64,000 bases of DNA from Pseudomonas reactans. GTDB taxonomy: Bacteria > Pseudomonadota > Gammaproteobacteria > Pseudomonadales > Pseudomonadaceae. The position numbers were made by a program, and so were the translations under genes. Every line of letters starts with the position of its first letter. The stretch's first letter is position 1. A model generated the notes under the pieces. That model saw only the letters and a program-made list of their open reading frames with translations, ran no database searches and was not told the origin of the DNA. Shown here piece by piece: positions 29,255 to 38,368 of the stretch. Location of the stretch: positions 8,950-72,949 of the forward strand of contig NZ_JACAPG010000011.1 in assembly GCF_013385825.1 (NCBI RefSeq). The letters are read 5' to 3'.

Positions 29255-30649
29255 ATGTCAGTCGCTACCAGCCGTATCGAAGACGCCCCGGTGCATGAAA
29301 CGCTTTACCAGTTCGACGAAACCCCGTTGCTCGCCCGTCAGCGCCAGCAGGAGTCCAACGCTCGCAGCTATCCTCGACGCATTCCCCTGGCGCTCAAGCG
29401 TGCCAAGGGCATTTATGTGGAGGACGTGGAAGGCCGCAGCTTCATCGACTGTCTGGCCGGTGCTGGCACGTTGGCGCTTGGGCACAACCACCCGGTGGTG
29501 ATCGAGGCCATCCAGCAAGTGCTGGCCGATGAATTGCCCCTGCACACCCTGGACCTGACCACCCCGGTCAAGGACCAGTTTGTGCAGGACCTGTTCGGCC
29601 TGTTGCCGCCGGCACTGGCGCGGGAAGCGAAAATCCAGTTCTGCGGGCCCACCGGCACCGATGCGGTGGAAGCCGCGTTGAAACTGGTGCGCACGGCCAC
29701 CGGCCGCAGCACCGTGCTGTCCTTCCAGGGCGGTTACCACGGCATGAGCCAAGGCGCACTGAGCCTGATGGGCAGCCTGGGGCCGAAGAAACCCTTGGGC
29801 GCCTTGCTCGGCAATGGCGTGCAGTTTTTGCCATACCCTTACGACTACCGTTGCCCGTTCGGGCTGGGCGGCGCGGAGGGCGTGCGGGTCAACTTGCATT
29901 ACCTGGAAAACCTGCTGAATGACCCCGAGGCTGGTGTATTGCTGCCGGCGGCGGTGATTGTCGAAGTGGTGCAGGGCGAGGGCGGTGTGATCCCGGCGGA
30001 CCTGGATTGGCTACGCGGCCTGCGCCGTATCACCGAGCAGGCGGGCGTGGCCTTGATTGTCGATGAAATCCAGAGCGGTTTCGGTCGCACCGGCAAGATG
30101 TTTGCTTTCGAACACGCGGGCATCATCCCGGATGTGGTGGTGATGTCCAAAGCCATCGGCGGCAGCCTGCCGCTGGCGGTGGTGGTGTATCGCGACTGGC
30201 TCGACACCTGGTTGCCGGGCGCCCATGCCGGGACGTTCCGAGGCAACCAGATGGCGATGGCGGCGGGTTCGGCGGTGATGCGCTACCTCAAGGACCATGA
30301 CCTGGCCGGCCACGCTGCCGCCATGGGCGAGCGCCTTGGCGAACACCTGAACGTCCTGCAGCGCGATTTCCCGCACCTGGGGGATATTCGCGGTCGCGGG
30401 CTGATGCTCGGTGTGGAGTTGGTGGACCCGAAGGGCGCGCCAGACATCCAGGGCCACCCCCCCGTGCATCGCCAACTGGCGCCACTGGTGCAACGTGAAT
30501 GCCTCAAGCGCGGGTTGATCCTGGAGCTGGGTGGTCGGCATGGCAGCGTGGTGCGTTTCCTGCCGCCGCTGGTGATCACCGCCGCCGAGGTGGATCGGGT
30601 AGCCGACATCTTCGGGCGCGCGCTGGCCGCCGCAGTCGCCAGCCTCTAA
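29255..30649 (+). CDS. pvdH: diaminobutyrate-2-oxoglutarate aminotransferase PvdH
   Basis: A 464-residue class III PLP aminotransferase. It converts aspartate semialdehyde and glutamate to L-2,4-diaminobutyrate, the third residue used by PvdL. Visible motifs: GPTGTDAVEAALK, the PLP-binding VDEIQSGFGRTG (Asp270) and Lys299 in SKAIGGSLPLA. I chose the ATG at 29255 with GAGGG upstream; the longer frame from 29219 has no family match. An exact PvdS promoter precedes it. Its TAA stop forms part of the next PvdS-type promoter. In P. aeruginosa pvdH is also in the pvd region beside an MbtH-like gene. Confidence 0.94.
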   Translation: MSVATSRIEDAPVHETLYQFDETPLLARQRQQESNARSYPRRIPLALKRAKGIYVEDVEGRSFIDCLAGAGTLALGHNHPVVIEAIQQVLADELPLHTLDLTTPVKDQFVQDLFGLLPPALAREAKIQFCGPTGTDAVEAALKLVRTATGRSTVLSFQGGYHGMSQGALSLMGSLGPKKPLGALLGNGVQFLPYPYDYRCPFGLGGAEGVRVNLHYLENLLNDPEAGVLLPAAVIVEVVQGEGGVIPADLDWLRGLRRITEQAGVALIVDEIQSGFGRTGKMFAFEHAGIIPDVVVMSKAIGGSLPLAVVVYRDWLDTWLPGAHAGTFRGNQMAMAAGSAVMRYLKDHDLAGHAAAMGERLGEHLNVLQRDFPHLGDIRGRGLMLGVELVDPKGAPDIQGHPPVHRQLAPLVQRECLKRGLILELGGRHGSVVRFLPPLVITAAEVDRVADIFGRALAAAVASL

Positions 30650-30670
30650 TTTTTTGCACGCTTGGTACGT
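30647..30670 (+). promoter_or_regulatory. PvdS-type promoter of the MbtH-like gene, overlapping the pvdH stop
   Basis: TAATT at 30647-30651, 16 bases, CGT at 30668-30670. It has the same variant and spacing as the pvdG promoter. The first three bases are the pvdH stop codon. It would give the MbtH-like gene an extra PvdS-driven transcript. Confidence 0.65.
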
Positions 30671-30731
30671 TTCTACAGATATCAGTGCTGCGCACGGTGC
30701 GCGGCCAGCCTTTTAGCGATGGAGAACAGCA

Positions 30732-30956
30732 ATGACCTCAGTATTTGACCGCGACGACATCCTGTTTCAGGTAGTGGTCAACCACGAAGAACAGTATTCC
30801 ATCTGGCCCGACTACAAAGCTGTGCCGGAAGGCTGGCGCACCGTGGGCAAGAGCGGCATGAAGAAAGAGTGTCTGGCCTACATCGAAGAAGTCTGGACGG
30901 ATATGCGTCCGTTGAGCTTGCGTCAGAAGATGGACGGGGCTGCGCTGACCGGTTGA
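30732..30956 (+). CDS. MbtH-like protein of pyoverdine synthesis
   Basis: A 74-residue MbtH-family protein, a small partner that stabilises and activates NRPS adenylation domains. The family signature is clear: [15 protein letters not shown], then PEGWR and the C-terminal WTDMRP. The length is normal. It follows pvdH with an 82-bp gap, has GGAGAA upstream of the ATG, and its own PvdS-type promoter. It corresponds to PA2412 of P. aeruginosa. Its likely partners are PvdL and the downstream pyoverdine synthetases outside the window. Confidence 0.93.
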   Translation: MTSVFDRDDILFQVVVNHEEQYSIWPDYKAVPEGWRTVGKSGMKKECLAYIEEVWTDMRPLSLRQKMDGAALTG

Positions 30957-30972
30957 TCCGCCAAGATTCTCT

Positions 30973-31070
30973 GTAGGAGCGAGCTTGCTCGCGAAAATCG
31001 CAAGGGCACCGCGGGCACTCAGCCTGCCCGCGTATTCGTTAACATTCTTCGCGAGCAAGCTCGCTCCTAC
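30973..31070. repeat. inverted pair of REP elements
   Basis: The left arm starts GTAGGAGCGAGCTTGCTCGC and the right arm is its inverted copy ending GCTCCTAC, with about 50 bp between. It separates the convergent MbtH-like and M20 genes. Confidence 0.92.
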
Positions 31071-31081
31071 AGGAAGGTATG

Positions 31082-32428
31082 TTATTGAGGTTGATGGGTG
31101 TAGAGATAATCCGTCGCCAACGACGCCAGCGTCCTCACCCCCACCACCAACGCCGACTCATCCACAAAGAACCCCGGATTGTGGTTCGGCGCTGCCTTGC
31201 TCATGTCCTGATCCCTCGGCGTCACACCCAGGAACACAAACAGCCCCGGCGCTTCCTTGGCATAAAACGAGAAGTCTTCGGCACCGCCCACCAGTGGGCC
31301 CTGCACCACGTCATCCTTGGCCGCCCAGCGTAGGCTCGGCAGCATCTTCTCGGTCAACGCCGGGTTGTTGATGGTGGGATCGTACTTCTCGATGATGGTG
31401 ACTTCGGCCTTGGCGCCGCCGCTTTCGGCGATCTTTTCTACGGTCTGGCGCACGTCCGCGTGCAGCTTCTGGCGGATGCCGTAGTCGTAGGAGCGAATGG
31501 TGCCAGTCATATCCACCGACTCCGGAATGATATTGTAACGTGTGCCGCCATTGATGGTGCCGATGCTCACCACCGACGGAAATGACGAGATATCCGTGCG
31601 GCGGCTGACCACGGTCTGCAGGCCGACAATGGTCTGCGCGCCCACGGTGATCGGGTCGATGCCATCCCAAGGGCGGCCGGCGTGGGTCTGTTTGCCGAGG
31701 ATCTTGATGCGCAAATCGTCCGAGCTGGCCAGGGTCGGTCCAGGACGGTAGGCAATCTGTCCGGCGGGCACGCCGGCCCACACGTGCAGGCCGAACACCG
31801 CGTCCGGTTTGGGCGCCTTCATCACGCCTTCCTGCACCATCATTTTGGCGCCCCAGGTGTTTTTGCCGTCGGGGATGAAGTCGCTCGGGCCTTCCTCGGC
31901 CGGTTGGAAGTAGAACACCACAGTGCCCGGCAGGCGTTCGCGCATGCCGGTCAGGATTTTCGCCGTGCTCAGCAGGATAGCGACGTGGGCGTCGTGGCCG
32001 CAGGCGTGCATCACGTCCACCTCCTTGCCCAGGTAGGTACCTTTGGCGTTGGAGGCGAAGGGCAGGTCGGCGACTTCCTTCACCGGCAGCGCGTCCATGT
32101 CGGCGCGCAGGGCGACGGTGGGGCCGGGCAGGGCGCCTTTCAGCACCGCCACGACGCCGGTGCGTGCGACACCGGTCTTCACCTCAAGGCCCAGGTCGCG
32201 CAGTTGTTTGGCGACCAGCTCCGCCGTGCGCGTTTCGGTGTTGCCCAATTCAGGGTGGGCGTGGATGTCGCGTCGGGTTTCCAGCAACGCCGGCTCAAGG
32301 GCTTTGGCTTGGGCGGCGATTTCCTCCCGGGCACTGTCCTGGCCGCTGCTGGCGGCGATCACGGCACTGCTGGCGACCCCGCACAACATGCCAACAATCC
32401 ACGGGTGTGTCAGACCGGTTAAACGCAT
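31082..32428 (-). CDS. exported M20 family amidohydrolase/peptidase
   Basis: A 448-residue zinc hydrolase of the M20D (hippurate hydrolase/IAA-amino-acid hydrolase) group, which cleaves N-acyl amino acids. Metal-site motifs are ALRADMDALP, MHACGHDAHV and QPAEEG, and a late histidine occurs in PNHNPGFFVDE. A signal-like N-terminus (MRLTGLTHPWIVGMLCGVAS, then AVIAA) suggests export to the periplasm, unlike many cytosolic relatives. The substrate is unknown. The ATG follows GGAGAGG. It starts 17 bp after the MscS-type gene and is probably co-transcribed with it. Confidence 0.85.
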   Translation of the reverse strand: MRLTGLTHPWIVGMLCGVASSAVIAASSGQDSAREEIAAQAKALEPALLETRRDIHAHPELGNTETRTAELVAKQLRDLGLEVKTGVARTGVVAVLKGALPGPTVALRADMDALPVKEVADLPFASNAKGTYLGKEVDVMHACGHDAHVAILLSTAKILTGMRERLPGTVVFYFQPAEEGPSDFIPDGKNTWGAKMMVQEGVMKAPKPDAVFGLHVWAGVPAGQIAYRPGPTLASSDDLRIKILGKQTHAGRPWDGIDPITVGAQTIVGLQTVVSRRTDISSFPSVVSIGTINGGTRYNIIPESVDMTGTIRSYDYGIRQKLHADVRQTVEKIAESGGAKAEVTIIEKYDPTINNPALTEKMLPSLRWAAKDDVVQGPLVGGAEDFSFYAKEAPGLFVFLGVTPRDQDMSKAAPNHNPGFFVDESALVVGVRTLASLATDYLYTHQPQ

Positions 32429-32445
32429 AAGGACCTCTCCTGAAT

Positions 32446-34611
32446 TTATTGTTGTTGATCTTTCTCCTGCACAGTGCCGGCGGTCACCACCTGCACACTC
32501 AAGCGCGGCGTGGCCAGGTCCAGCCCGGCCTCATCCAGATGACGCTTGAGCGACAGGTTGAACGCCCGCGACACTTCCCACTGCTTGATCGGCGCGGTCT
32601 TGAAGCGCGCGCGCAGAATCGCGCTGCCCGACTCGAAACTCTCCACGCCTTGAATCTCGAGCGGCGACCAGATATTGCGGCGCTGCAGCGGGTCGTTGCG
32701 CATTTTCTGGCCGACATCGCGCATCAGCTTGATGGCGTCGTCGATCTCCATGTTGTAGGGGATCGCCACGCGGAAGATCGCGTAGCCGAACTCCCGCGAG
32801 TAGTTCTTGATGCTCTTGATCTCGCTGAACGGAATGGTGTGCACGATGCCGTCGATGTCGCGCAGGCGCACGGTGCGGATGGTCAGGCCTTCGACGGTGC
32901 CGAGGTGACCGCCGACGTCCACGTAGTCATCGATGGCCAGGGAGTCTTCGATGATGATGAACAGGCCGGTGATCAAGTCCGCCACCAGCGACTGGGCGCC
33001 GAAACCGATGGCCAGGCCGATCACACCAGCACCTGCCAACAGCGGCGTGACGTTCATGCCCATGTTCGCCAGGGCGACGATGGCGGCGATGATAAAGATG
33101 GTCACGAACAGCACGTTGCGGATCAGCGGCATCATGGTCTGCGCGCGGGCGTTGGCCAGGCCTTTGCGCGAGCGGGTGAGGGCGTGATGGATCGCGGTGT
33201 CGCTGAGGATCCAGATCAACCAGGCAAACAGCAAGGTTCCGGCCAGGCCGAACAGCTTGACGCTGACTTCATGCCCATCGCCCTCGGTAAAGCGGATCAG
33301 CGACAGGCCCCACACCCGCAGGCCCAGCTCGATAAACACCAGCCAAACGATGAGGTGGGCCAGGGTGTAGACGAAGCTTTTCAGACGTTCGGAGTACAAC
33401 GCATGGCGCTTGTGCCCGCGTTGCGGCTTGAGAGCGTGACGCCGCACAAGGCCGTTGATCACCATGCACAACACCAGCAGCACCGTGCACAGCAGCGACT
33501 GGCGCAAGGCCGTGCTGGTATCGCCGGCCGAGACGAAGGTGGCGAATAGCGAAATACCCACCAACAGCAGCGCGGGGATGTACCAGAAGGAGCCGATGAT
33601 TTCGATGGTGTCACTGAGGGCGCGGCGTGTGAGGCGCCGCGACAGTGGCTGGTTGCGGATCAGGTGGGCGATGGGCCGGCGGAAACGCAGGATGAACACG
33701 CCGGTGGACAACGCCGCCATCACATTGGCGATGGTCGCGGCGGTATGGGACAAGTGTTGCCCCAGTGCTGCGACCAGTCGCGGGTCGCTCAGGGCTTCAC
33801 CGAAGGCGGCAAAACTGCCGATCCACCACAGTGGGCGGAAAGCCTGGTGACGCAGGATATACAGCGCGCGATGGCGATGCGGACCGTCGAGCACGGAAAA
33901 CGCAATCACGCAGATCGCCGAGAAACAGGTGCCCACCACCAACGCATAGGCCAATACCATCGCCAGGGATTTGCCTAGGGATGAGGGCAGGGCGTAGCTC
34001 AGGTACACCGTGATCACCAGGGCGATCAGCCATGGGCCGAGTTTACGCAGGGCAAAACGCACCATGTCCCAGGTGCGTGGGTGTTGCGGTAACTCTTCAG
34101 GCAGGCCGAAGCGTTCGCGTACGCGGTGGCTGAGCCAGATCAGCGCGGCGGCGAGCAGGCTCCACACCGCAAGGATCAGGGCAAAACCGAAAATGATCGG
34201 CAACCATTCGTTGGCGGGCAGTATCAGCGCACTGAGTTCTTCCTTGGCCTGGTCGACTTCATTGGACCAGCGCCCCAGCGGGCTGTCGGCCCCGGAGAAC
34301 TGCGCTTCCAGGTTGGCCAGGGTGCCGCCGATCAACCCCAGCACGCCTTCTTCGGCGGCTGGCTGGGCTTTTTTCGTGGCTTCGCGCAGCTTTTTCAGGT
34401 CACTCAGCAACTGGGTACGCTGCTGGTCGTTTTCCAGGGTCTTGATCACCTCGTCCAACGACTGCCCCAGCGGCACTTCGGCCTGGGGCTGGGTCTTGTT
34501 GGTGTTGCCGAGCAGGCCGGGCAAGCCCACGGCGTGGGCAGGCGTCAGCGGCAGCAGCGTCAGCAGGGCGATCAGGCAGTAGCAGGGCAGGGCAAACAGA
34601 CGGGAAAGCAC
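32446..34611 (-). CDS. large MscS-family mechanosensitive channel
   Basis: 721 residues. A signal peptide (LFALPCYCLIALLTLLPLTPAHA) leads into a periplasmic region rich in helix-formers (about 35-130), then about ten membrane segments. The conserved MscS pore and beta domain lies at about 500-700 (PLLAGAGVIGLAIGFGAQSLVADLITGLFIIIED, here cited only in part; then DDYVDVGG and GTVEGLTIRT). It probably acts as an emergency release valve in osmotic downshock. The start is GTG at 34611 with AAGG about 11 bases upstream; this choice is less certain than most. The M20 gene follows closely. Confidence 0.88.
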   Translation of the reverse strand: MLSRLFALPCYCLIALLTLLPLTPAHAVGLPGLLGNTNKTQPQAEVPLGQSLDEVIKTLENDQQRTQLLSDLKKLREATKKAQPAAEEGVLGLIGGTLANLEAQFSGADSPLGRWSNEVDQAKEELSALILPANEWLPIIFGFALILAVWSLLAAALIWLSHRVRERFGLPEELPQHPRTWDMVRFALRKLGPWLIALVITVYLSYALPSSLGKSLAMVLAYALVVGTCFSAICVIAFSVLDGPHRHRALYILRHQAFRPLWWIGSFAAFGEALSDPRLVAALGQHLSHTAATIANVMAALSTGVFILRFRRPIAHLIRNQPLSRRLTRRALSDTIEIIGSFWYIPALLLVGISLFATFVSAGDTSTALRQSLLCTVLLVLCMVINGLVRRHALKPQRGHKRHALYSERLKSFVYTLAHLIVWLVFIELGLRVWGLSLIRFTEGDGHEVSVKLFGLAGTLLFAWLIWILSDTAIHHALTRSRKGLANARAQTMMPLIRNVLFVTIFIIAAIVALANMGMNVTPLLAGAGVIGLAIGFGAQSLVADLITGLFIIIEDSLAIDDYVDVGGHLGTVEGLTIRTVRLRDIDGIVHTIPFSEIKSIKNYSREFGYAIFRVAIPYNMEIDDAIKLMRDVGQKMRNDPLQRRNIWSPLEIQGVESFESGSAILRARFKTAPIKQWEVSRAFNLSLKRHLDEAGLDLATPRLSVQVVTAGTVQEKDQQQ

Positions 34612-34663
34612 GAGGCGGTCAACCTTGGAAACGACGAGTTGACCGAGTGTACGAGCGCAATCG

Positions 34664-34840
34664 TCATTCAGCCAGTTTTGCGAGGATCTTGTACACCACG
34701 GTGGCCAGGATCAGCAGCATGCCGATCCACATACCAAACACGCCGAGGGGTTTGTCACGGAAGTTGAAGCCCACGGCGAGCATGATCATGCCGATCAGGA
34801 TCGGAATCAGCATGGCGTGGAAGGAGGACATGGAGATCAT
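34664..34840 (-). CDS. small two-helix membrane protein, function unknown
   Basis: About 58 residues, with hydrophobic segments at roughly 8-22 and 34-52 joined by the polar loop NFRDKPLG. It ends KILAKLAE. It is read in the same direction as the MscS-type gene, which starts 53 bp downstream, so the two may share a transcript. The start is taken as the ATG at 34840; ATG 34831 is possible and neither has a strong ribosome-binding site. I do not recognise the family. Confidence 0.55.
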   Translation of the reverse strand: MISMSSFHAMLIPILIGMIMLAVGFNFRDKPLGVFGMWIGMLLILATVVYKILAKLAE

Positions 34841-34940
34841 GGTGCGACGGCCTTGTCGGAGTGGGAATACTGACAAGTCTAGGTCGGATTGCAGAAATTG
34901 GAGTTGATGTGTATCAGAAACACATCAACCCCATGCCACA

Positions 34941-36230
34941 TCAGGGCAAGTCCTGGCTCGCGTAAAACGCGCCCAGCACCTTCACCAGATGCGCCAGGTC
35001 ATGGCTGCCGCACAGTTCACGAATGGAGTGCATGGCAAACGTCGGCAGGCCGATGTCCACGGTGCGCACGCCCAGGTGGCTGGCGGTGATCGGCCCGATG
35101 GTGGAGCCGCAGCCCATGTCGCTGCGTACCACGAAGCTCTGCACCGGTACTTCCTGGGCCATGCACAGGTGGCGGAAGAACCCGGCGGTTTCGCTGTTGG
35201 TGGCGTAGCGCTGGTTGCTGTTGACCTTGATCACAGGTCCGGCGTTGAGCTTGGGGCCGTGGTTGGCGTCGTGCTTCTCGGCGTAGTTTGGGTGCACGCC
35301 GTGGGCGTTGTCCGCAGACACCAGCAGGGATTTCTGAATGGTGCGTACGAATTCATCCCCTTCCGGCAACAGACGGCGCAGGGTCTGTTCCAGCATCGGG
35401 CCATCGGCACCGCACGCCGAGCAGGAGCCGACTTCTTCGTGGTCGTTGCACACCAGTACGCAGGTTTCTTCGCTGTCGCTGGTGAGCAAGGCTTGCAGAC
35501 CAGCGTAGCACGACAACAGGTTGTCGAGACGGGCGCCGGCGATGAAGTCGCCATTGAGGCCGATGACCGCAGCACTTTGCGTGTCGTAGAAGCTCAGCTC
35601 GTAGTCGAGCACCACGTCGGCGTTCAAGCCATGTTCCCGTGCAAGCTGCTCGGTAAGCACGGCGCGAAAGTCCACGCGCTCGTCACCGGCAAATTGCGCC
35701 AGGATCGGCGGCAGTTCGGTCTGGGCATTGATCGCCCATCCCTGGTTGGCTTCACGGTTCAGGTGAATGGCCAGGTTGGGGATGATGGCGATGGGCAGCT
35801 TGAAGTCGATCAACTGGCTTTCGACCTTGCCGTCGCGGCGGAAGGTCACGCGGCCGGCCAGGGACAGGTCGCGGTCGAACCATGGGGCCAGCAGCGCGCC
35901 GCCGTAGACTTCCACGCCCAGTTGCCAGAAACCCTGGCGTTGCAGCTCAGGCTGCGGCTTGACTCGCAGACACGGGCTGTCGGTGTGGGCGCCAACCAGG
36001 CGGATACCGCCCTGCAGCGGCGAATGGCGGCCGAGCTTGAAGGCGATGATCGAGGAGTCGTTGCGGGTCACGTAATAGCGCCCGTTGGCCTCGGTAGTCC
36101 AGGTCTCGCGCTCGTCCAGACGCTGGTAACCGGCCGCTTCCAGGCGCTGGGCCAGGGCAGCAGTGGCATGAAAAGGAGTAGGGGAGGCCTTGAGGAAGTC
36201 GATCAGGCCTTGATTCAACGCTTCGCGCAT
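34941..36230 (-). CDS. apeB: M18 family aminopeptidase ApeB
   Basis: A 429-residue cytosolic metallo-aminopeptidase with the M18 motifs [14 protein letters not shown] (first metal site), CNDHEEVGS and the C-terminal [12 protein letters not shown] with MHSIRE. These proteins form large tetrahedral assemblies and trim N-terminal acidic or neutral residues. The ATG at 36230 has GGAG nearby. It lies next to rluA and the min genes, as in P. aeruginosa (PA3247-PA3243). Confidence 0.93.
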   Translation of the reverse strand: MREALNQGLIDFLKASPTPFHATAALAQRLEAAGYQRLDERETWTTEANGRYYVTRNDSSIIAFKLGRHSPLQGGIRLVGAHTDSPCLRVKPQPELQRQGFWQLGVEVYGGALLAPWFDRDLSLAGRVTFRRDGKVESQLIDFKLPIAIIPNLAIHLNREANQGWAINAQTELPPILAQFAGDERVDFRAVLTEQLAREHGLNADVVLDYELSFYDTQSAAVIGLNGDFIAGARLDNLLSCYAGLQALLTSDSEETCVLVCNDHEEVGSCSACGADGPMLEQTLRRLLPEGDEFVRTIQKSLLVSADNAHGVHPNYAEKHDANHGPKLNAGPVIKVNSNQRYATNSETAGFFRHLCMAQEVPVQSFVVRSDMGCGSTIGPITASHLGVRTVDIGLPTFAMHSIRELCGSHDLAHLVKVLGAFYASQDLP

Positions 36231-36286
36231 AAATAGCTCCAGACAGCAGTGCGCGGAGTTTACCGTATTGGCTCCGCCGATTCATT

Positions 36287-36384
36287 GTAGGAGCGAGCTT
36301 GCTCGCGAAAAACGTCAACGATAACGCGGGCATTCTGGATGAACGTGGCGTTCTCTGGTTTTTCGCGAGCAAGCTCGCTCCTAC
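36287..36384. repeat. inverted pair of REP elements
   Basis: GTAGGAGCGAGCTTGCTCGC at the left and its inverted copy at the right, separated by about 50 bp, between the apeB start and the rluA stop (both genes read leftwards). Confidence 0.92.
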
Positions 36385-36401
36385 AGGTAAGCGTCTTTGC
36401 C

Positions 36402-37037
36402 TTAGAAAGGGGCAGGGCACTCGAAGCGCAGGCGCTCGCCGCTTTGGGGGTGGGTGAAGCTCAACATGCTCGCGTGCAGGCACAGGCGCGGCCAGGCGGC
36501 CAGGGCTTGTTCATGGGCGTACAGGCCATCACCCAGCAAGGGGTGGCCGATGGAAAGCATGTGCACGCGCAGCTGGTGCGAACGCCCGGTAATCGGCGTC
36601 AGCTCGACGCGGCACCAGTCGCCACAACGCTCCAGCACTTTCCAGAAGGTCAGTGCGTGCTTGCCGAATTCGTGGTCCACCACGTGGCGTGGCTTGGTCG
36701 GCGGGTCGTAGCGCAGGGGTAGGTCGATGCTGCCGCTGTCCAGTTCCGGTTGGCCCCAGGCCAGGGCGGTGTAGGCCTTTTCGGTTTCACGGTCGTGAAA
36801 TTGGCGGGACAGCTCGCGGTGGGTGTCGGCGTCACGGGCCAGCAGGATGATGCCTGAAGTTTCCCAGTCCAGGCGATGCACGATGCGGGCTTCGGGGTAG
36901 CCGTTTTCCTGCAGGCGGGTGATCAGGCAGTCCTTGTTGTCGTCGGCGCGGCCAGGCACCGAGAGCAGCAGGGTGGGCTTGTTCACCACCAGGACGGCGT
37001 CGTCCTGATGGATGATGTGGATGTTGGACAGCGGCAT
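36402..37037 (-). CDS. rluA: dual-specificity pseudouridine synthase RluA
   Basis: A 211-residue RluA-family enzyme, the size of E. coli RluA, which modifies U746 of 23S rRNA and U32 of some tRNAs. The catalytic aspartate lies in HRLDWETSG, and the family motifs NKPTLLLSVPGR and ITGRSHQLRVHM are present. No S4 domain is seen, as expected for RluA. The ATG at 37037 gives MPLSNIHII. It lies downstream of minE, separated by a long stem-loop. Confidence 0.9.
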   Translation of the reverse strand: MPLSNIHIIHQDDAVLVVNKPTLLLSVPGRADDNKDCLITRLQENGYPEARIVHRLDWETSGIILLARDADTHRELSRQFHDRETEKAYTALAWGQPELDSGSIDLPLRYDPPTKPRHVVDHEFGKHALTFWKVLERCGDWCRVELTPITGRSHQLRVHMLSIGHPLLGDGLYAHEQALAAWPRLCLHASMLSFTHPQSGERLRFECPAPF

Positions 37038-37061
37038 TAAACAGCCTCGTAACAAACGCCA

Positions 37062-37115
37062 ACGGCGGCTCGCCCACCCGACCCCAAAAAGGGATCAGGG
37101 TGAACGAGCCGCCGT
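37062..37115. other. long stem-loop between minE and rluA
   Basis: ACGGCGGCTCG (37062-37072) pairs with CGAGCCGCCGT (37105-37115), with further pairing of CACCC/GGGTG inside. There is no U-tract on either strand, so it is not a standard terminator. It may trim or stabilise the min transcript, or partly separate rluA from it. Confidence 0.6.
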
Positions 37116-37132
37116 GGCGGCCGCCTGTTCGA

Positions 37133-37387
37133 TCAACGATCAGGCAGGGTGATATTGAGTTCCAGAATCGAGCAGCTGCCGTCATTTTCCAGGGCGACAT
37201 GCACGTCATCGTTGCCGATATTGACGTACTTGCGGATCACCTCGACCAGTTCCTTCTGCAAGGCTGGCAGGTAATCCGGCGTGCTGCGTTGGCCGCGTTC
37301 GTGCGCCACGATGATCTGTAGACGCTCTTTCGCGACCGACGCGGTCGTAGGCTTTTTGTTGGCGCGAAAGAAGTCGAGAAATTTCAT
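37133..37387 (-). CDS. minE: cell division topological factor MinE
   Basis: An 84-residue MinE. The N-terminal [20 protein letters not shown] is the membrane-targeting and MinD-binding part; the remainder is the topological-specificity domain. It drives MinD off the membrane to produce pole-to-pole oscillation and so keeps the division site at mid-cell. It starts 3 bp after the minD stop, in the order minC-minD-minE. Confidence 0.96.
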   Translation of the reverse strand: MKFLDFFRANKKPTTASVAKERLQIIVAHERGQRSTPDYLPALQKELVEVIRKYVNIGNDDVHVALENDGSCSILELNITLPDR

Positions 37388-37390
37388 TGT

Positions 37391-38203
37391 TTAGTTGCCT
37401 CCAAAGATACGCTCGAAGAATCCCTTCTTCTTGACATCGAGGAAGCGATGTTCCACGGACTTGCCCAGCAGGCGATCGACGGCATCGCTGTACGCCTGGC
37501 CGGCGTCGCTCTGGTCGTCAAGAATCACCGGAACACCCTGGTTGGAAGCCTTCAGGACGGCCTGGGATTCTGGGATCACGCCCAGCAGGGTCACGGCGAG
37601 GATTTCCTTCACGTCTTCAACACCGAGCATTTCGCCGTTGCTGACGCGCTCAGGGTTGTAACGGGTGAGCAGCAGGTGCTCCTTGATCGGGTCCTGGCCT
37701 TCTTCGGCGCGCTTGGATTTGCTGGCCAGCAGGCCGAGCATACGGTCCGAGTCACGTACGGAGGAGACTTCCGGGTTGGTCACGACGATGGCTTCATCGG
37801 CGAAGTACATGGCCAGGTGAGCACCGGTTTCGATACCGGCCGGCGAATCGCAGACCACGTATTCGAAGGTTTCCTTCAGCTCGGCCAGGACTTTGCCTAC
37901 GCCTTCTTTGGTCAACGCGTCTTTGTCACGGGTCTGGCTGGCGGCCAGCACGTACAGGTTCTCAAGGCGCTTGTCCTTGATCAGGGCCTGTTGCAGGTTG
38001 GCTTCACCGTTGACCACGTTGACGAAGTCATACACCACGCGGCGTTCGCAGCCCATGATCAGGTCGAGGTTACGCAAGCCGACGTCGAAGTCGACGATAA
38101 CTGTCTTGTGGCCGCGCAGAGCGAGGCCGGTACCGATAGCGGCGCTGGTGGTGGTCTTACCCACACCACCCTTGCCGGATGTAACCACGAGAATCTTGGC
38201 CAA
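37391..38203 (-). CDS. minD: septum site-determining ATPase MinD
   Basis: A 270-residue ParA/MinD ATPase with the deviant Walker A motif GKGGVGKTT (10-18, both lysines present) and a C-terminal amphipathic membrane helix (KKGFFERIFGGN). It recruits MinC to the membrane. The start codon is TTG at 38203: MAKILVVTSGKGG begins there, no ATG fits, and AGGGGTG lies upstream. MinE follows by 3 bp; minC is 165 bp upstream. Confidence 0.96.
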   Translation of the reverse strand: MAKILVVTSGKGGVGKTTTSAAIGTGLALRGHKTVIVDFDVGLRNLDLIMGCERRVVYDFVNVVNGEANLQQALIKDKRLENLYVLAASQTRDKDALTKEGVGKVLAELKETFEYVVCDSPAGIETGAHLAMYFADEAIVVTNPEVSSVRDSDRMLGLLASKSKRAEEGQDPIKEHLLLTRYNPERVSNGEMLGVEDVKEILAVTLLGVIPESQAVLKASNQGVPVILDDQSDAGQAYSDAVDRLLGKSVEHRFLDVKKKGFFERIFGGN

Positions 38204-38281
38204 GGTGTTTCACCCCTAAGGAAGAAGGACATTTCGGTCCCTGAAAAACATCTCTTGGAACTCGCTGCAGGCGGACAGCCT

Positions 38282-38303
38282 TGTAGGAAAAAAAATTCCT
38301 ACA
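38282..38303. repeat. small perfect palindrome in the minC-minD gap
   Basis: TGTAGGAA, six A, TTCCTACA. The arms resemble the outer bases of the local REP elements without their GC-rich core. The A/T run is in the loop, not after the stem, so it is not a rho-independent terminator. It could be a worn REP relic or a protein site. Confidence 0.5.
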
Positions 38304-38368
38304 TAAGTAATGCCGGTTTCGCTGTGCTATCAGAGTCTAGAGATGCTTGGAAAATGCGGCAGTATCCG

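Noticed and set aside
38282..38303. minC-minD palindrome as a terminator
   Set aside because: The A/T run is in the loop and nothing U-rich follows the stem on either strand.
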